Below, one piece after another: positions 1-12,905 of a DNA stretch of 64,000 nt (its first letter is position 1; each line of letters begins with the position of its first letter). Both the position numbers and the translations under genes were made by a program. The stretch spans positions 248,001 through 312,000 of the forward strand of contig SJOL01006490.1 of the NCBI GenBank assembly GCA_004794785.1, read 5' to 3'. Below the pieces are notes generated by a model, which worked only from the letters and a program-made list of their open reading frames with translations, ran no database searches and was not told the DNA's origin. This DNA comes from Opisthorchis felineus. Lineage: Eukaryota > Platyhelminthes > Trematoda > Opisthorchiida > Opisthorchiidae.

Positions 1-196
1 CGTCAGGTCCTAGGATGTTACCCGTGTTACAGCAAGTCACTATCAACATCATTACATGTGCAGCAACACCAGTGATGAACATGTACTTCATTGCCGTCGG
101 TATTACGCTGAAAGTCGAAAAATACCGGCAAAAAACGGAGGTGAAAAGTGCACCTTCATAATCCAGAATCTAGGTCAAAAAAATACATATCCTTAC

Positions 197-425
197 CTCG
201 TCGAAACCCATGCTAACCAGTTGATCCACCAAAGAATTGCATTCACTGTCTTTGAACGGTCCGCCTGCGTAAATAGCAGCCCAGTACTGAGCTGTTCGAT
301 CGAATGCTGCAGGACAGGATTTGTATTGGTTGGCGACCACAGCATCCTGAGGGTCATCAGGCTCCGGGGATGCCAGAAGGGCTTGGATGGACAGAAGGAC
401 AGTGCGCAAAGACATTGCAGCGGCC
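197..425 (-). CDS. UBE2K: Ubiquitin-conjugating enzyme E2 K, exon 3 (end of UBC fold, start of UBA)
   Basis: This is 229 bases after a polypyrimidine acceptor (TTTTTTCACAG) at 426. The first base completes Trp100. It encodes residues 101-176: AAAMSLRTVLLSIQALLA, then PEPDDPQDAVVANQYK, then the start of the UBA domain in LVDQLVSMGFDE. UBE2K is unusual among E2s in having a C-terminal UBA domain that binds ubiquitin and favours chain building (family knowledge). The donor GTAAGG starts at 196. The remaining UBA helices are in an exon to the left of the window, so the in-window gene is partial rather than broken. Confidence 0.96.
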
Positions 426-1394
426 CTGTGAAAAAATGGATGAACTCATTGAAATGACGTTCGGACGACTGAAAACCTTAAAACCGCCGAAGTTTTCACT
501 TGGATATGGAAAATGACAGCATGCATGGGATATAATTACAGTGAAACTTTTGGGGAACAGTAGCCTTATGAGAGCCCAACGAGTATCAGAATGCGCACTG
601 CGGTCATCAACCAGCAAAGGAATCTCTGGCATCATACTGTAAGTTTATCCCGTCGCTTGAGTCAGAGCGAAAAATGCCTCTTCAGCCAAGCGGCCCGTCG
701 AACTTCTTCGTTTTTTGATAGATTCGCGTTCATATCATGACCACTGCCGTCAGTTTTTTCTCGGACACGGATATCACGTCGCAGCAGACATGCCGTGGCT
801 CTTTAGCCTTCGGGCATCTACCACCAGAAGTACAGTAGAAAAAACAGGTCTCTTCCCTATAGGCTGACGGTGTTTTCCGGATTACAGCTTTAAAAATTTC
901 CAACATAGTTCCACCAATCACACAGTTCCTCATGACATTACCGCGGTTCACGAACTTCATATTTTGCACTAATTGTAATTTACAGGACCAGATCAAGAAC
1001 AAACTTAATAGCTCATTGTTACAATCTATATCATTAATCAGTCTCTAGAGCAACAAAACACTCAGGGGATGATTACTGTTCCCTTGATTGACCTCATTTC
1101 TCAGTTCAATGGACCACAGGTTGGAGAGTGATTGCTTGTTTAACCCGTTTTTTCAGTTTCCTACAGAAAAAGGCTTATCGGTGCCACTAACTCATGTGCT
1201 TGCTTGGTTGACTACATTTGGCAGTGTTCAATGGTACAAAGGAGATACGATCCAAATCAATGACAGAGGCAACAAGGATAAAAGTCAGCAGCTGTTGTTT
1301 TGCCGACGGATCAGCAAATGTTGGCTCGCGAATTTACCTCTTATGTAATGGGCCATTTTCGATAAGTGTATAGGGAACAGATGTTCCTAACTCG
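426..1394. other. UBE2K intron 2, left part, no gene recognised
   Basis: This is intronic DNA between exon 3 and the first hammerhead relic. Short open frames occur on both strands, but none has recognisable domains or paired splice sites. Confidence 0.5.
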
Positions 1395-1431
1395 GATGAA
1401 GTCCGTCTTCTTGAAGGCTCATCAGGTAGGC
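1395..1431 (-). ncRNA. Decayed hammerhead ribozyme copy
   Basis: Read on the minus strand, the helix I strand GCCTAC is followed by an intact CTGATGAG and a loop like the intact copies at 2.1-2.2 kb. The downstream CGAAAC box has become CGGAC and helix II no longer pairs cleanly. This is a fossil of the same family and is unlikely to cleave. Confidence 0.45.
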
Positions 1432-2052
1432 ACAACACCCAAACTTCGGTTCTGTTATTTTCGGAGTCGTTGCAGGTAATCAGATGCCCGTTTACCGTTT
1501 ATTAGCACACTCCACTAGTGGCCCAGGTCTCTAACATGGTACGCCTTTTCTCCCTATCCAAGAGAATTTTCGGCGCACGGCATTGGTTCACATGGCACTG
1601 TTTCTTCGGGGGAACAAACTGCCAGAGAACCAAAGACGACATTCTTCCTGGTTAGAAAATGACACATTTTGTCCTCCAAAGGCATTTGACGAATTCTACA
1701 GCCACTGCCTTATCTCATGACATGGTCAAAACCTCAAAATGATTTAATCTGGCTTCGGCTTGAGTTACAACACGTGAAAGTTACTCAGAATATCCAGTAG
1801 GATTAAGGAGTGAATAATAACCTATTATTGGTCAAGTTCATAAAAACTAAGATTTTGTTTCGACAAATACACTCATTTGCAAATCAATTTGGTTTTCACG
1901 GGAGACTCAAGTGTAGTTTCCTTCATGAAAATATACTGCGATATCTCGAATATCGTACCAACTGAAACATGAGGCGGCCTGTGTGCAGCACATTCAGTTG
2001 AAGAACATCATAAACGAGAGATACTCACAAGGTTGCTGAAAACTCTTCGACA

Positions 2053-2095
2053 GCCCACGACCGGTTTCGCCCTTCTTGGGGCTCATCAGGTAGGC
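2053..2095 (-). ncRNA. Type I hammerhead ribozyme, intact core
   Basis: On the minus strand: helix I GCCUAC pairs with GUGGGC, then CUGAUGA, helix II GCCC(CAAGAA)GGGC, GAAA, a minimal helix III (AC-CG-GU) and cleavage site GUC. Every conserved catalytic nucleotide is present. Predicted cleavage follows C at complement position 2059. The flanks AACUC and GAGUU can extend helix I past an internal loop, as in natural type I ribozymes. Activity is inferred, not shown. Confidence 0.85.
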
Positions 2096-2196
2096 GCAGT
2101 CCCCGAGTTTCCGTCAACCTTATGTTCTACTTGAACCCAAATTGGACTGATTTCGACAAATACACTCATTTGCAAATCAATTTGGTTTTCACGNAG

Positions 2197-4009
<1,813 letters not shown>

Positions 4010-5745
4010 AGACACACTGGTTCTAGCTGCAGCAGTTTCGACCACCGGAAAACGGGACAGTGTGGGACATACAGCCAAGCCTTGGTTAGCTCGGGAACCG
4101 AGTAACTACGTATTGAAGGCGACAGCTTTGATGCACGAGCGCCAATGACTGCTCGATTGGGCCATTTCTGCCAATGTCATTAACCATTGGTGGTTCGAGT
4201 CCCGGGGTCCCTAAACAGGGAGGCGGCAGTTGCCGACCCGACTAAGTTTACTGGTTAGTGTTTTCGTACTTCGTTGCCCGGTCATACACTGTCCACCTCT
4301 CGGTCGCTTCCACTCAGCACAGGACTGGGCAAAAGGAGCTCTGTGAGGCAGATGGCATGCGGAGAATATGCCCTAACCATCGTAATCTATGAAGGGTGAG
4401 TAATTCACCCAACGTGAGAGAGCTACCTTTTCCTAAGACCATCTGACTTACTCATCCGATGTTCCCACCAGACCTGACCAGTGCTTCGGAGACACCGATG
4501 GTCAAACGCTGAAATCACCCGTATGTCCTCTGCGCGTAGGGGCCACGTTTCTGATCCATAAAGTAGTATGGATAGCACCACTGCAGTGCAAACTCTCCTT
4601 GACAGACAAACTGATATCACGTCGGTGTCATAGGTGTCGAAGGTTGACAAAAGCTGTCCTGGCCTTGCCGATTTAAGAAATAATCTCATCTCCAGCCAGT
4701 CCACCGAAAATTATACAGATGCCCAGGTAAACAAATTTATCTCCCATGTCTATTTGCTCGCCTGCAAGCATGAAGTGTGGGTTTGATCCAACCCAGTCTT
4801 GTAGCAGCATTTTACACTTTGCAGGTGTGAAGCACATGCCAAACCGTGCGGCAGAGTTATCTAGGTTATTTAAAATCATCTGCATTTTGGAAGGATATGA
4901 ACCAAGGAGAGCAATATCGTCTGCATACTCAATGTCTGTGAGCGGACGTCCCGGGAGCATTTCGGCTCCCGAGGTTTCAGAGGCAGGCGGAGAAATTTCA
5001 AGCAGCATATCAATGACAAAGTTGAAGAGGAAAAGTGAAACAGGACAGCCTTGTCTTACCCCACTGGACGTGGTGAACTCGGGCGAGAGCTTCCCGTATA
5101 CTCGTACGCGTCCATAGGAGTTCGCATACAGTGCCCTCATAGAGGATATAAATTTGGAAGGGACATCTTTGATTGCCAGACACTGCCAAAGTTTCTGGCG
5201 ATCGACAGAATCAAAAGCGACTTTCAAATCAAGAAAAACGACAAACATGGGACGTTTGAGGTAGTGTCGCTGTTCAAGAACTTGTCTCAAGGTAAAGATG
5301 TGGTCGATGCATCCTCAACCAGGGCGAAACCCGGCTTGATTCTCACGAATCTGTCACTCCGGATAATCCATCAATCAGCGCAAAATAATCCCAGAGAGCA
5401 CTTTCGATGAGACGAATACCAGGCTGATACCACGATGGTTTTCACATGACGTTTTTGTGCCCTTTTTGAAGACTGGGATAACGGTTGAGAAGCTCCATTC
5501 GGCTGGTATTCTGTTTTCGTTCCAAATCTTCTGCAGTATGGTCGTCAGACTGTTCACCAGGGCCTCGCCACCTTCTTTGAAGAGCGCGGCGTGCAGACCA
5601 TCAGGGCCAGGTGCCTTGTCACGCTTCAGGATTGATCACAACTGTCTGAAACAGGGTGGCGCACCAGGAACATGGTGTAGCTCCGTAATGGAAGTGGCTG
5701 GCGAATCCCGAGAGTCGTGAAGGACAAAGAGCTTCGGTGGAAAGA
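4010..5745 (-). mobile_element. RTE-like LINE copy, 5'-truncated (RTE-1)
   Basis: The minus strand holds the reverse transcriptase half and 3' end of an endonuclease-RT LINE. It starts in the segment before the RT fingers (KAPGPDGL-like at about 5630) and runs through the RT and a C-terminal region with the GSETWPLRAEDIR signature. The 3' untranslated part (about 4420-4010) matches the one at 6400-6860. The coding frame is split by several shifts and stops. The C-terminal signature is typical of flatworm RTE (SR2/Perere-3-like) elements. The endonuclease is missing, as expected from 5' truncation. It lies in sense orientation with respect to UBE2K. Confidence 0.8.
4673..5290 (-). pseudogene. 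RTE-1 reverse transcriptase fragment
   Basis: This is the longest intact stretch of the RTE-1 copy, 205 codons. It shows FVVFLDLKVAFDSVDR (palm motif A with its Asp), SSGVRQGCPVSLFLFNFVID (motif B) and YADDIALLG (motif C, both catalytic Asp kept). It then continues into the thumb, with LAGEQIDMGDKFVYLG. Frameshifts before 5290 and after 4673 separate it from the rest of the protein, so it cannot make a working LINE protein. Confidence 0.85.
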
Positions 5746-6355
5746 GTTACGGGTGAAAATACCTCAAAACGTCCGACTGTCATATCCCAAGCGTTAGATT
5801 TCTATAAGATGGAAATCTACGCTGGTGCAGAAACGAGGGAAACACCGGTTGTTGACCACGACGTGGACTAAAACACTTGCATGAAAAAAGATATCCTCGA
5901 GGGCTGGCTCAAATGGTGGGGCAACAGTGTCGAAGGACAAGAATGAGAGATCAATGTGAGATCAATTCAGTGTATGTTATGATTAGCAGTAGACCATAAT
6001 GAGGCAGGTGTTTTCCCCACCTATTTCTCGCTGCATTCGCTTGAGTCGCATACCATCCAGAAAGTTTGAATGGAATATCAAGTTGACCCATGTCTCTGTT
6101 CCGTGTCTAAGCTTGTTACAACGTGTGGCATGTGTGATCATAAAAGAAGTGAGCTGTCTGAAACAGTTCTGCTTTAACCAGATCAAGTGATTGTGGGCAG
6201 CAGAACAACCTCAAGACCTACAGGTAAATCATGATTCTAATGTTGTGCCATTTGAATAGCGTAAACTATGTGGTATTTATGATTAACTCTTATAGCAAAC
6301 TCATCAGCATGGGAGATCAGAGCGAACTTCGAGTGAATCTCTCGTTTATGCCTAC
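5746..6355. other. Intronic DNA between RTE copies
   Basis: No recognised gene or repeat, apart from what may be diverged LINE flank at the left. Short open frames on both strands at 5983-6190 overlap each other and show no motif. Confidence 0.4.
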
Positions 6356-6398
6356 ATTTACCTGATGGACCTCAAACAGAGCGAAAGCGGCAGTGGGT
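6356..6398 (+). ncRNA. Decayed hammerhead ribozyme copy beside RTE-2
   Basis: The layout of the 2.2-kb ribozyme is retained: AUUUAC at 6356-6361 can pair, with wobbles, to GUGGGU at 6393-6398. CUGAUGG replaces CUGAUGA, GAAA is kept, and the cleavage triplet is GCA. The changed A9 position and lost helix III pair make cleavage doubtful. It abuts the 3' end of the RTE-2 copy. Confidence 0.45.
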
Positions 6399-6404
6399 TG
6401 TCGG

Positions 6405-8125
6405 TCATCATCTTCATCATCAGCTGTAAGAACCGCGTATTTACCGTACAGTGGTTATAGCTGCCACAGTTTCGTTCACCGATGATTTGGGGAGATGGGG
6501 TAAGTAGCTGCGCATTGGAGGCGGGAGCTGATATAATTGATGCGTAAATAAGGGTTGTCAGTGGACTCTTCACTGGGGAGATTGGGAGGGGAGCTGGGCA
6601 TTAAAGGCAATAGCTTGGATGCACGAGCGCCATTGAGGGCGCGACTGGGTTATGTCTGACAATGTCTCCAACTACTGATGTGTCCCGTTTCGAGATCCCC
6701 ATCCAGGAAGACGGCAATGACCAGCGCAGCTGAGTTTGCTGGTAATGGCCTTCATAGTTCGCTGCCAAGTCATTGTTTGACCTCCTCTGGCTCGTTTCCA
6801 ACCTTCACGTGGTTGTGCGAAAAGAACCCTTCGAGGAAGTCGGTCAACTGGCATACGGGGTATGTGGCCAAGCTAGCGCAACCTACGGAGGGTCACCAGC
6901 TCATCTATCGTGGGCGAGTTATTTCTTCCGAATACCATTCGATATACTTCAGCATTACTGATCCGGTGTTCCCACCAGACTCGGACAATGCTCCGAAAAC
7001 ATCGACGGTCAAACACTGAAAGTCTTTTGACGTCCTCAGCGCGCATCGGCCAGGTTCCTGACCCGTGTAATAATATGGAACGCAACGCAGCATTGTAAAC
7101 TCGACCCTTGACGGACAAACTGATGTCACGACTACGCCACATGTGATGCAGGTTCACAAAAGCTGATCTGACCTTCCCAATCCGGATGGGAATATCACCT
7201 TTCGCGAGACCGCCGAGACTAAAACAGCTAACCAAGTAAACAAATTTATCTACTACCTCAATCGGCTCATCTGTAAGCATGAGGCTAGGGTTCGAGCCTG
7301 TCCAGTCTTGCAACAACACTGTACACTTTTCAGGTGTGAAGCGCATGCCAAACCAAACGCAGAATTATTTAGACTATTTAGTATTGTTTGCATTACCACG
7401 GCGTCAGATCCAAGAAGAGTTGTGTCGTCTGTGTACTCCATAGACCTTCATACGTCCGCTGGAGTTGGTGTACAGCGCCTTAAGGAGGGTCAAGAATTTA
7501 TGGAGAACATCTTTGCTCCACAGATATTGCCATGGTATCTGACGGTTCACAGAGTCAAAGGCAGCTTTCAAGTCAAGGAAGACAACCATTGTTGGGCGCT
7601 GAAACAGTGTCGCTGTTCCAGAATCTGTCGGAGGGTGAAAATGTGATCGACGCATCCTCTTGCAGGACGGAACCCAGCTTCGCTTTCACGGGTGTTTCTC
7701 CCTGGGTCCAGTCAACCTTCAAAGGATAAGACCATAGAGGGCCTTCGATGCGACAGCTACCAGACTTACGCCAGTGATTTACACACAGCGTCCGCGTACC
7801 ATTTTTGAAGACAGGGATAACTGTCGACATGCCTCATTCTGCAGGCACCTTCTCTTCGCTCCATTTGCACTAACACGCTTTGTTAGACGGGTCACCAGGG
7901 GTTCTCCGCCTTCTTTGAACAGGGCTCGATACTGAACGTCCGGTCCTTGTGCCTTCGCACGAATATTTCGTACCTTATTTCTTCTCCCAACGGGCAATTA
8001 AGGTTTAAATTCCATTCGCCTGTATGCACCATCTCCAGAGGCTGTGCTGCAGGAGGTCAGCTGGACTGTTCTTCAAGATGTTCGACCCAACTTTCTAGTG
8101 GACGTTTTTGCGAGTGAAATAATGA
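6405..8125 (-). mobile_element. RTE-like LINE copy with internal deletion (RTE-2)
   Basis: On the minus strand the order is: a linker resembling RPLERWVEHLEEQ (about 8110), the pre-RT region (8000-7780), RT motif A in FLDLKAAFDSVNR (about 7590), then a jump to the active site MEYTDDTTLLG (YADD changed to YTDD, 7441). The thumb and C-terminal region follow (7346-6873). The stretch that should encode motif B is deleted between about 7455 and 7442. The 3' end is TTACAGCTGATGATGA, a short microsatellite tail typical of RTE elements, at 6430-6405. It is a dead copy. Confidence 0.8.
6873..7346 (-). pseudogene. RTE-2 thumb and C-terminal fragment
   Basis: 157 open codons read from MRFTPEKCTVLLQDW through FVYLVSCFSLGGLAKGD, then RSILLHGSGTWPMRAEDVKR and VWWEHRISNAEVYRMVFG. 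This is the conserved C-terminal module that follows the RT in these LINEs. It is out of frame with the upstream RT part. Confidence 0.8.
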
Positions 8126-9186
8126 GCCGCCTTTTCACTTATCGTTTCACTGACCGTTGCTTTCCATTACCTTTACCATTACCATACCATACCATTAGCA
8201 TTCTAATTACGAATATAAAATATGCTTTTGTCTCTCTCGCACTCTCTCTTTCCCAAAATGTATGATTTTACCCAAAAATCGGGTTCAATGCTCCTCTGGG
8301 CTGTTTATTACGATAATAGCTCACTTGTATATAGTTCCCAATTATTGTGTGGTTCAACTACATCTTCCAAAGGAGCGATCGGCATTAGTGAAAAAAGTCC
8401 CGTTCAGCTCTAACGCACTCAAGAAATACAGGTTATCAGTAGAAAGAACGGATAGTCATAAGTGGCTATCTTTAAACCGATTACCAAGTTCTAAAGGATA
8501 GTGACGCATTCATCCCTCAAACAATCGACGAAAACCTTGAGTGAATTTGTCAATCTCCAGTCAAAATTAGCCAGGGATGAGGTGCATACCTTATAAAGCG
8601 CCACCGATAAAAGAATCTGACAAGGGAAATCAGTGTTTTGCGTACTCAGCTTGCTAGATTCGTACCACACAACTTATGTGTGCATCTTAAATGCCGCGCA
8701 ACTGGATTCCATCTATACGACCCTAGCTGACGAGTGTGGTTCAGGAATGGCCAGAAGACCGGTCCATTTTGATATAAGTAATGGTCGAAGTAACGTAAAC
8801 TAAGGTCCATATGTCGGTCAAAAGTCTCATCTCTATAACCCATTGTGAGAATCAAAAGTATTTCCGCGTGTGACTTCCAAAAATAATATGATCATCTGGG
8901 TCGAGTTAACTTCAATGGGATTTCACGGTTCGAATGTGTTCTTTCTTTTCGATTCCACTGAGAAACCTATTCTGTAACGTTACAGTTAGTATAAATTGTT
9001 CCCTTGATACCAAGTGAGCAATACCAAAGTCTAGACTGTTGCGAGAAGCGAGTCAACTACCGGATAGAACTTTAGGAATTAGAGAATCAGTTAGTTTAGT
9101 CGGGCTAATAACTCGGCGAAAAAGTTCGAGAAGCATGCATTTTTTGTAACCGTAGACATCGAATTCATAGCCTACAGACAACTTAC
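8126..9186. other. UBE2K intron 2, proximal part, nothing recognised
   Basis: Includes a low-complexity CCATTACC-like run near 8165-8200. Several short overlapping frames occur without motifs. It ends at the exon 2 donor. Confidence 0.5.
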
Positions 9187-9422
9187 CACTGATCTTTGAG
9201 CACATCCAAACATATGACACCTGTCGCGCTGCTAATATTGGGGTGCCAAATCCGTGTGAGAAATTTAACCTTTGGAGGAACGAAAGGGTAATTTGACGGA
9301 ATGATGATTTCAAGTTGGAATTTTGCGCCATTGTAAGGAGTATCTGGTGGTCCATTAATTACACCTTGGAGGTGCATAATGTCGTCACCGCTAGGTTTGA
9401 TCTCGATCTGATTTTGCGCAAC
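9187..9422 (-). CDS. UBE2K: Ubiquitin-conjugating enzyme E2 K, exon 2 (UBC catalytic core)
   Basis: The exon is 236 bases, from an acceptor ending TTTTAG at 9423 to a donor GTAAGT at 9186, and encodes residues 22-100. It carries the UBC core: PPDTPY at 46-51, the YPFVPPKVKF strand segment, the HPN motif at 81-83 and the active-site cysteine at position 92 in GVICLDVLKDQW. HPN stabilises the oxyanion and Cys92 carries the ubiquitin thioester in this family. The Trp100 codon is split TG|G across the next intron. About two thirds of the residues match human UBE2K with no length change. An isolated ORF call from the internal Met at 9377 would miss 15 codons at the front. Confidence 0.96.
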
Positions 9423-10526
9423 CTAAAACAATAAAAACCAATGGTTACACAAGTTACAAATAATCAAAAGGCGACGGCTTACTGAGGAGTTGATCCCAAC
9501 ATGTAGTAACCCTCCATTATCTACTACAGGCGAAAAATCTGCCAAAGGACACTTTAAAAAGGTAAAACGCTATCCAAAATGCCAAAAGATGCCAGATAAG
9601 AATCAATTACCCCGAACATTAAGTGTTTTTCGAACGTCCAAAACACCCATCGGATAGAAATTAAGCGAAAGACCATAATCTCATGCCTACAATTATCTGT
9701 TCAGAAGTGCACGGGACCAGCACAGCAGGCGGGAACGTGCTACCAATGGAACGAGGTAGACTTACCCTTTTACACTGGCCTATGCAACAGAAGTAACTAA
9801 AGAAAATCAGTGTCACAGACATCACGGAGATGTGCTTAGCTCGATAAGTAGAAATTCTGGGGATGCACCTTAAGTCTTTAGGTTGGTGATTCATTAAATG
9901 GGTAGACTGACAGTGAAACCGCCGCCTGACCCAAGGTAGCAGAGTGACTTCGAATGACTCCCGTAACGTGTGCATTCAGGGGGGGGGTTCGCTCGTGTGG
10001 ATGCATGTTGGCCAGATTTTCGAACTGGATATAACCTCCACTGCAGCTAGGAGGTGTATTTCTCAAGCCGTCCATGTTTTGCACACAATATTACGGATGT
10101 GTTGGTTGAAATTGCTAGATAAAAAAACCCAATTATCCCGGGAAAACTCGTTAAGAGGCTGTTTAATAAACCATCTGCATGCGGTGTGGAAAAATTTAAT
10201 TGTTTGGTTGGTCAGTGAAAAACCATTTCGAAAAGGGAATTGTTGAATCCCCACGCTCGCCAAAAGACATGCGATTTCGCCTCAACAGGCGACGCCGGAA
10301 GGCATTGTTTGTTATATGCATACCATCGTTGGGACAACCTCCGCACGTTCCAAAAACAGTAGTAAGATCCACTCAGAGACCACCCACCAGACAACCATCT
10401 CTACCAGCCAACCAGAATCCTCACGAAAGATTCCCTATCTCAACCAACGGGAAACTGAGGATAGACTCCTTTCTGGGTAGAGCGAGCATGGAATGCTGGA
10501 ATCTGATTGCCAACCAAAAACCAACC
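9423..10526. other. UBE2K intron 1, distal part, nothing recognised
   Basis: Anonymous DNA with a 9-base G run at 9979-9987. Overlapping frames of up to 112 codons on both strands show no domain or splice-bounded exon. Confidence 0.5.
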
Positions 10527-10706
10527 GTTCAGTTGTAACACCCTTTCGGTGCCTAGCTGCCATGCCACCCGAAGGAAGTACGAGGGCTGGAATACTGCCA
10601 GGTTGCCCAAACCCAGACAGGGGAAGTCGAGAGGCAGAGGTCGGGTTCGAACCACGGACCTCCCGGTCGATAAACTCGCGCTTTAACCACTAAGTCATCT
10701 CGGTAC
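10527..10706 (-). mobile_element. tRNA-derived SINE copy 1
   Basis: The minus strand starts with a tRNA-like head: an A-box-like GACTTAGTGGTTAAAG and a B-box GGTTCGAACC at 10645-10654. A conserved body follows (CCTGGCAGTATTCCAGCC) and ends GGGTGTTACAACTGAACG. It is about 180 bases with no coding capacity. Four other copies in the window share the layout. An RTE-like LINE probably moves it. Confidence 0.75.
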
Positions 10707-11085
10707 CTCCCCGTCACACTTGATTCACATACCAAAACTGCCCTGTTCACATCTGCATTGTTCAGAGAAAAAGTGCGCTAACGCAAGGGGGAAGACAGCG
10801 AAAGTCTGGGTGAAATCAAAGGACTTGCTTACCTCAAGATTCATAGCAGACCCCTGAGAATCCTATTTTTTTAGGAATAAACCTCCCGTTTTAGGGTTAT
10901 TGATTAGAAAGGATGGAACACAGGCCCATACACCGAATGCCCAGCGTAAAGCTGTGTGGCTTTCAAGGAATCTTCCGCGTACTCTTCATGCTCACGTACA
11001 TCCCTAAATCAAGGCAACCGGAGTTTGAGCACAACTATACTATGTGTCATGGGGAGGATGAGAGCTGTTTGAGAATAATAACACA

Positions 11086-11250
11086 ATCGTTCAGCTGTGA
11101 CACCGTTTTGGCTCGCAGCTGCCATGCATCACGAGGGAAGCACTAGGGCCTAGACAGGAGCATTCGGGATGCAGAGGGTGGTTCCGAACCACGGAACTTC
11201 TGGTCAGAACATAATGAATCATCAAATGGCGTACCATTGGACCACCAGCA
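11086..11250 (-). mobile_element. tRNA-derived SINE copy, degenerate
   Basis: It shares the 3' end (AGCTGAACGATTGTG on the minus strand) and the GTGGTTCCGAACCACC region with the other SINE copies. The B-box is mutated and the body has lost about 20 bases. Confidence 0.6.
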
Positions 11251-11260
11251 ACTGAACAGC

Positions 11261-11262
<2 letters not shown>

Positions 11263-11294
<32 letters not shown>
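11263..11294. repeat. (TA)n microsatellite
   Basis: An uninterrupted AT dinucleotide tract of about 31 bases, next to the fold-back hammerhead repeat. Confidence 0.95.
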
Positions 11295-11297
<3 letters not shown>

Positions 11298-11395
11298 TAA
11301 GTTTCATCAGAAAAGCTCTCTCCCGATTATCTAGGGAATCTTTAAGGCTATCTTCACGCTCCATTCCAAACGATAAGGACTTCAAACACTGTAAG

Positions 11396-11438
11396 AACCA
11401 TGACCGGTTTCGTCCCTTTTGAGGTTCATCAGGTAGGC
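11396..11438 (-). ncRNA. Decayed hammerhead ribozyme
   Basis: CUGAUGA, GAAAC and the CGGUC site are kept on the minus strand. The closing pair of helix II is A-C and helix I has two mismatches (GCCUAC with AUGGUU). Cleavage is unlikely or weak. Confidence 0.55.
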
Positions 11439-11659
11439 GGAGTCCCCAAATTTCCGTCAACCCTATGCTAAATGTGAATCCAAATAGTACACAATTCGCG
11501 GACTACATTTAATCGCGAGCTAATTTAGTTTTAAAGATATTCTGCCGGGATTCAGTTGAGTTCCCCAGTAAAACAAAACTGGTGTGCAAATGGGTGTACC
11601 TCGTAAATTTCGTAAATGTTGGGCTTAGAACATAGGGTTGATGGAAATTCTTGGAGTAT

Positions 11660-11702
11660 GCTTACCAGATGAGCCCCGAAAAGAGCGAAACCGGTCGCTG
11701 GA
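11660..11702 (+). ncRNA. Decayed hammerhead ribozyme
   Basis: CGAAACCGGUC is intact, but the core reads CAGAUGA in place of CUGAUGA, a change at an essential uridine. Helix I no longer pairs. Presumed inactive. Confidence 0.55.
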
Positions 11703-12728
11703 TGTCGAAAAGTCTTCAGTAACTCTATGAGTAGTGTTCCTTCAAGAAAATGAGCTGCAGTATTTGGAATATCTTACCAACTGAAATATGAGGCGGTCTT
11801 TGTGCAGTACATTCAGTTGATTCTACTTTTAAAGCCGAATTAGTTTGCAACAGAGTCTGTGAAATTCATTCCACCGCACTAACGAACTTGAAATCCCCTA
11901 GATCGTGCTTCCGAGATAGATGCTGCTATAAAAGGAACACTTTAGCCCCCAATATCTGATCAGGTATATCGGACCGCCTCCAGTTAAGTGGGCTCAGCAA
12001 CAAGTAATACGGAACCGCACTATCCCCGGAAGGTCATTCGGACAGTTGTACAATCATCTGATATTTCGACGCTAGACCCACGAGTAACATCCCATATCAT
12101 CGTGACGTGTTGAGCGAGTGATCAGATTTAGTATCTTCGTCTTCATCAGTGGCAGCAGTGCCAGGTGAGAAAAACGATATTCAATGCCGTACAACCGTGC
12201 CAATTCATTTCAATAAAGCCCTAAAACAGAAAGAAATGAGGTAGGAAGGGGGACTAACGGCTAGCCTATCATAAATATCCGAGGAGCCTACACCTCCAGC
12301 ACTCAGTCAGACGATCTGGATACAAACTGACAGCATGAACGCCACTGACATGTTAGCCACCATCGTTTAGTGTCTCCAGTCAAGCTGAAGGACGGTCACC
12401 TGGACCCCATTTTGGAAAGCGAACACCACCAACACCACCGACGTTTCGTAACACTTTTCATTCCCTTCTGTCAAATCGACTGTCCGCCTGTGAGTTTCTG
12501 CCACTCTGAGGTAGGCGCGGAAAGCACTGTTTGGTTCACCAAGCGATAACTCGACATGTATAACACATGGCCCATCCGCCTTAGGTTGCTGGACATACTA
12601 TCTGAGGGAAGTACCGTCTGCTTCACCAAAGACCCGTTTCCTGATCACCTCATCAAAAATTCCTGCTTTCCTTCCGATTCCAGCTATAATTCTGAGATAT
12701 CAGTGGTCAAAGACCTGAAGATGTCTAA

Positions 12729-12905
12729 ATAATAATCGCCCAGCTGTAATACCCCTTCGGTGCCTAGCTGCCATAGCGCTTGAAGGAAGCACGAGGGCTG
12801 GGATACTGCCAGGTTGCCCAAGCCAAGACAGAGGAAGTCGAGATGCAGAGGTCAGGTTCGGGATACCTTCCGGTCAGTCTGATATACGCGTCCATTGAGA
12901 TCTAG
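12729..12905 (-). mobile_element. tRNA-derived SINE copy inserted at an RTE end
   Basis: The body and 3' end match the other SINE copies; on the minus strand it ends GGTATTACAGCTGGGCGATTATTATT. The B-box is damaged (the + strand reads GGTTCGGGATACC). It cuts off the C-terminal region of the RTE-5 copy to its right. Confidence 0.65.

Larger units (their letters stand above)
11396..11820. repeat. Fold-back hammerhead repeat, aged copy
   Basis: A minus-strand hammerhead relic (11396-11438) is followed by arm A and its diverged inverted counterpart A', then a plus-strand hammerhead relic (11660-11702). The single-copy module ending in caactgaaatatgaggcggt follows, to about 11820. This is the same order as around 2 kb but with many substitutions, which suggests the inverted layout is the element's native structure rather than a local accident. 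Confidence 0.6.

Noticed and set aside
56..457. 133-codon plus-strand frame at the left end
   Set aside because: It runs antisense across UBE2K exon 3, whose minus-strand translation is unmistakable.
9053..9355. 100-codon minus-strand frame over exon 2
   Set aside because: It is an alternative frame of the UBE2K exon and reads on into the intron.
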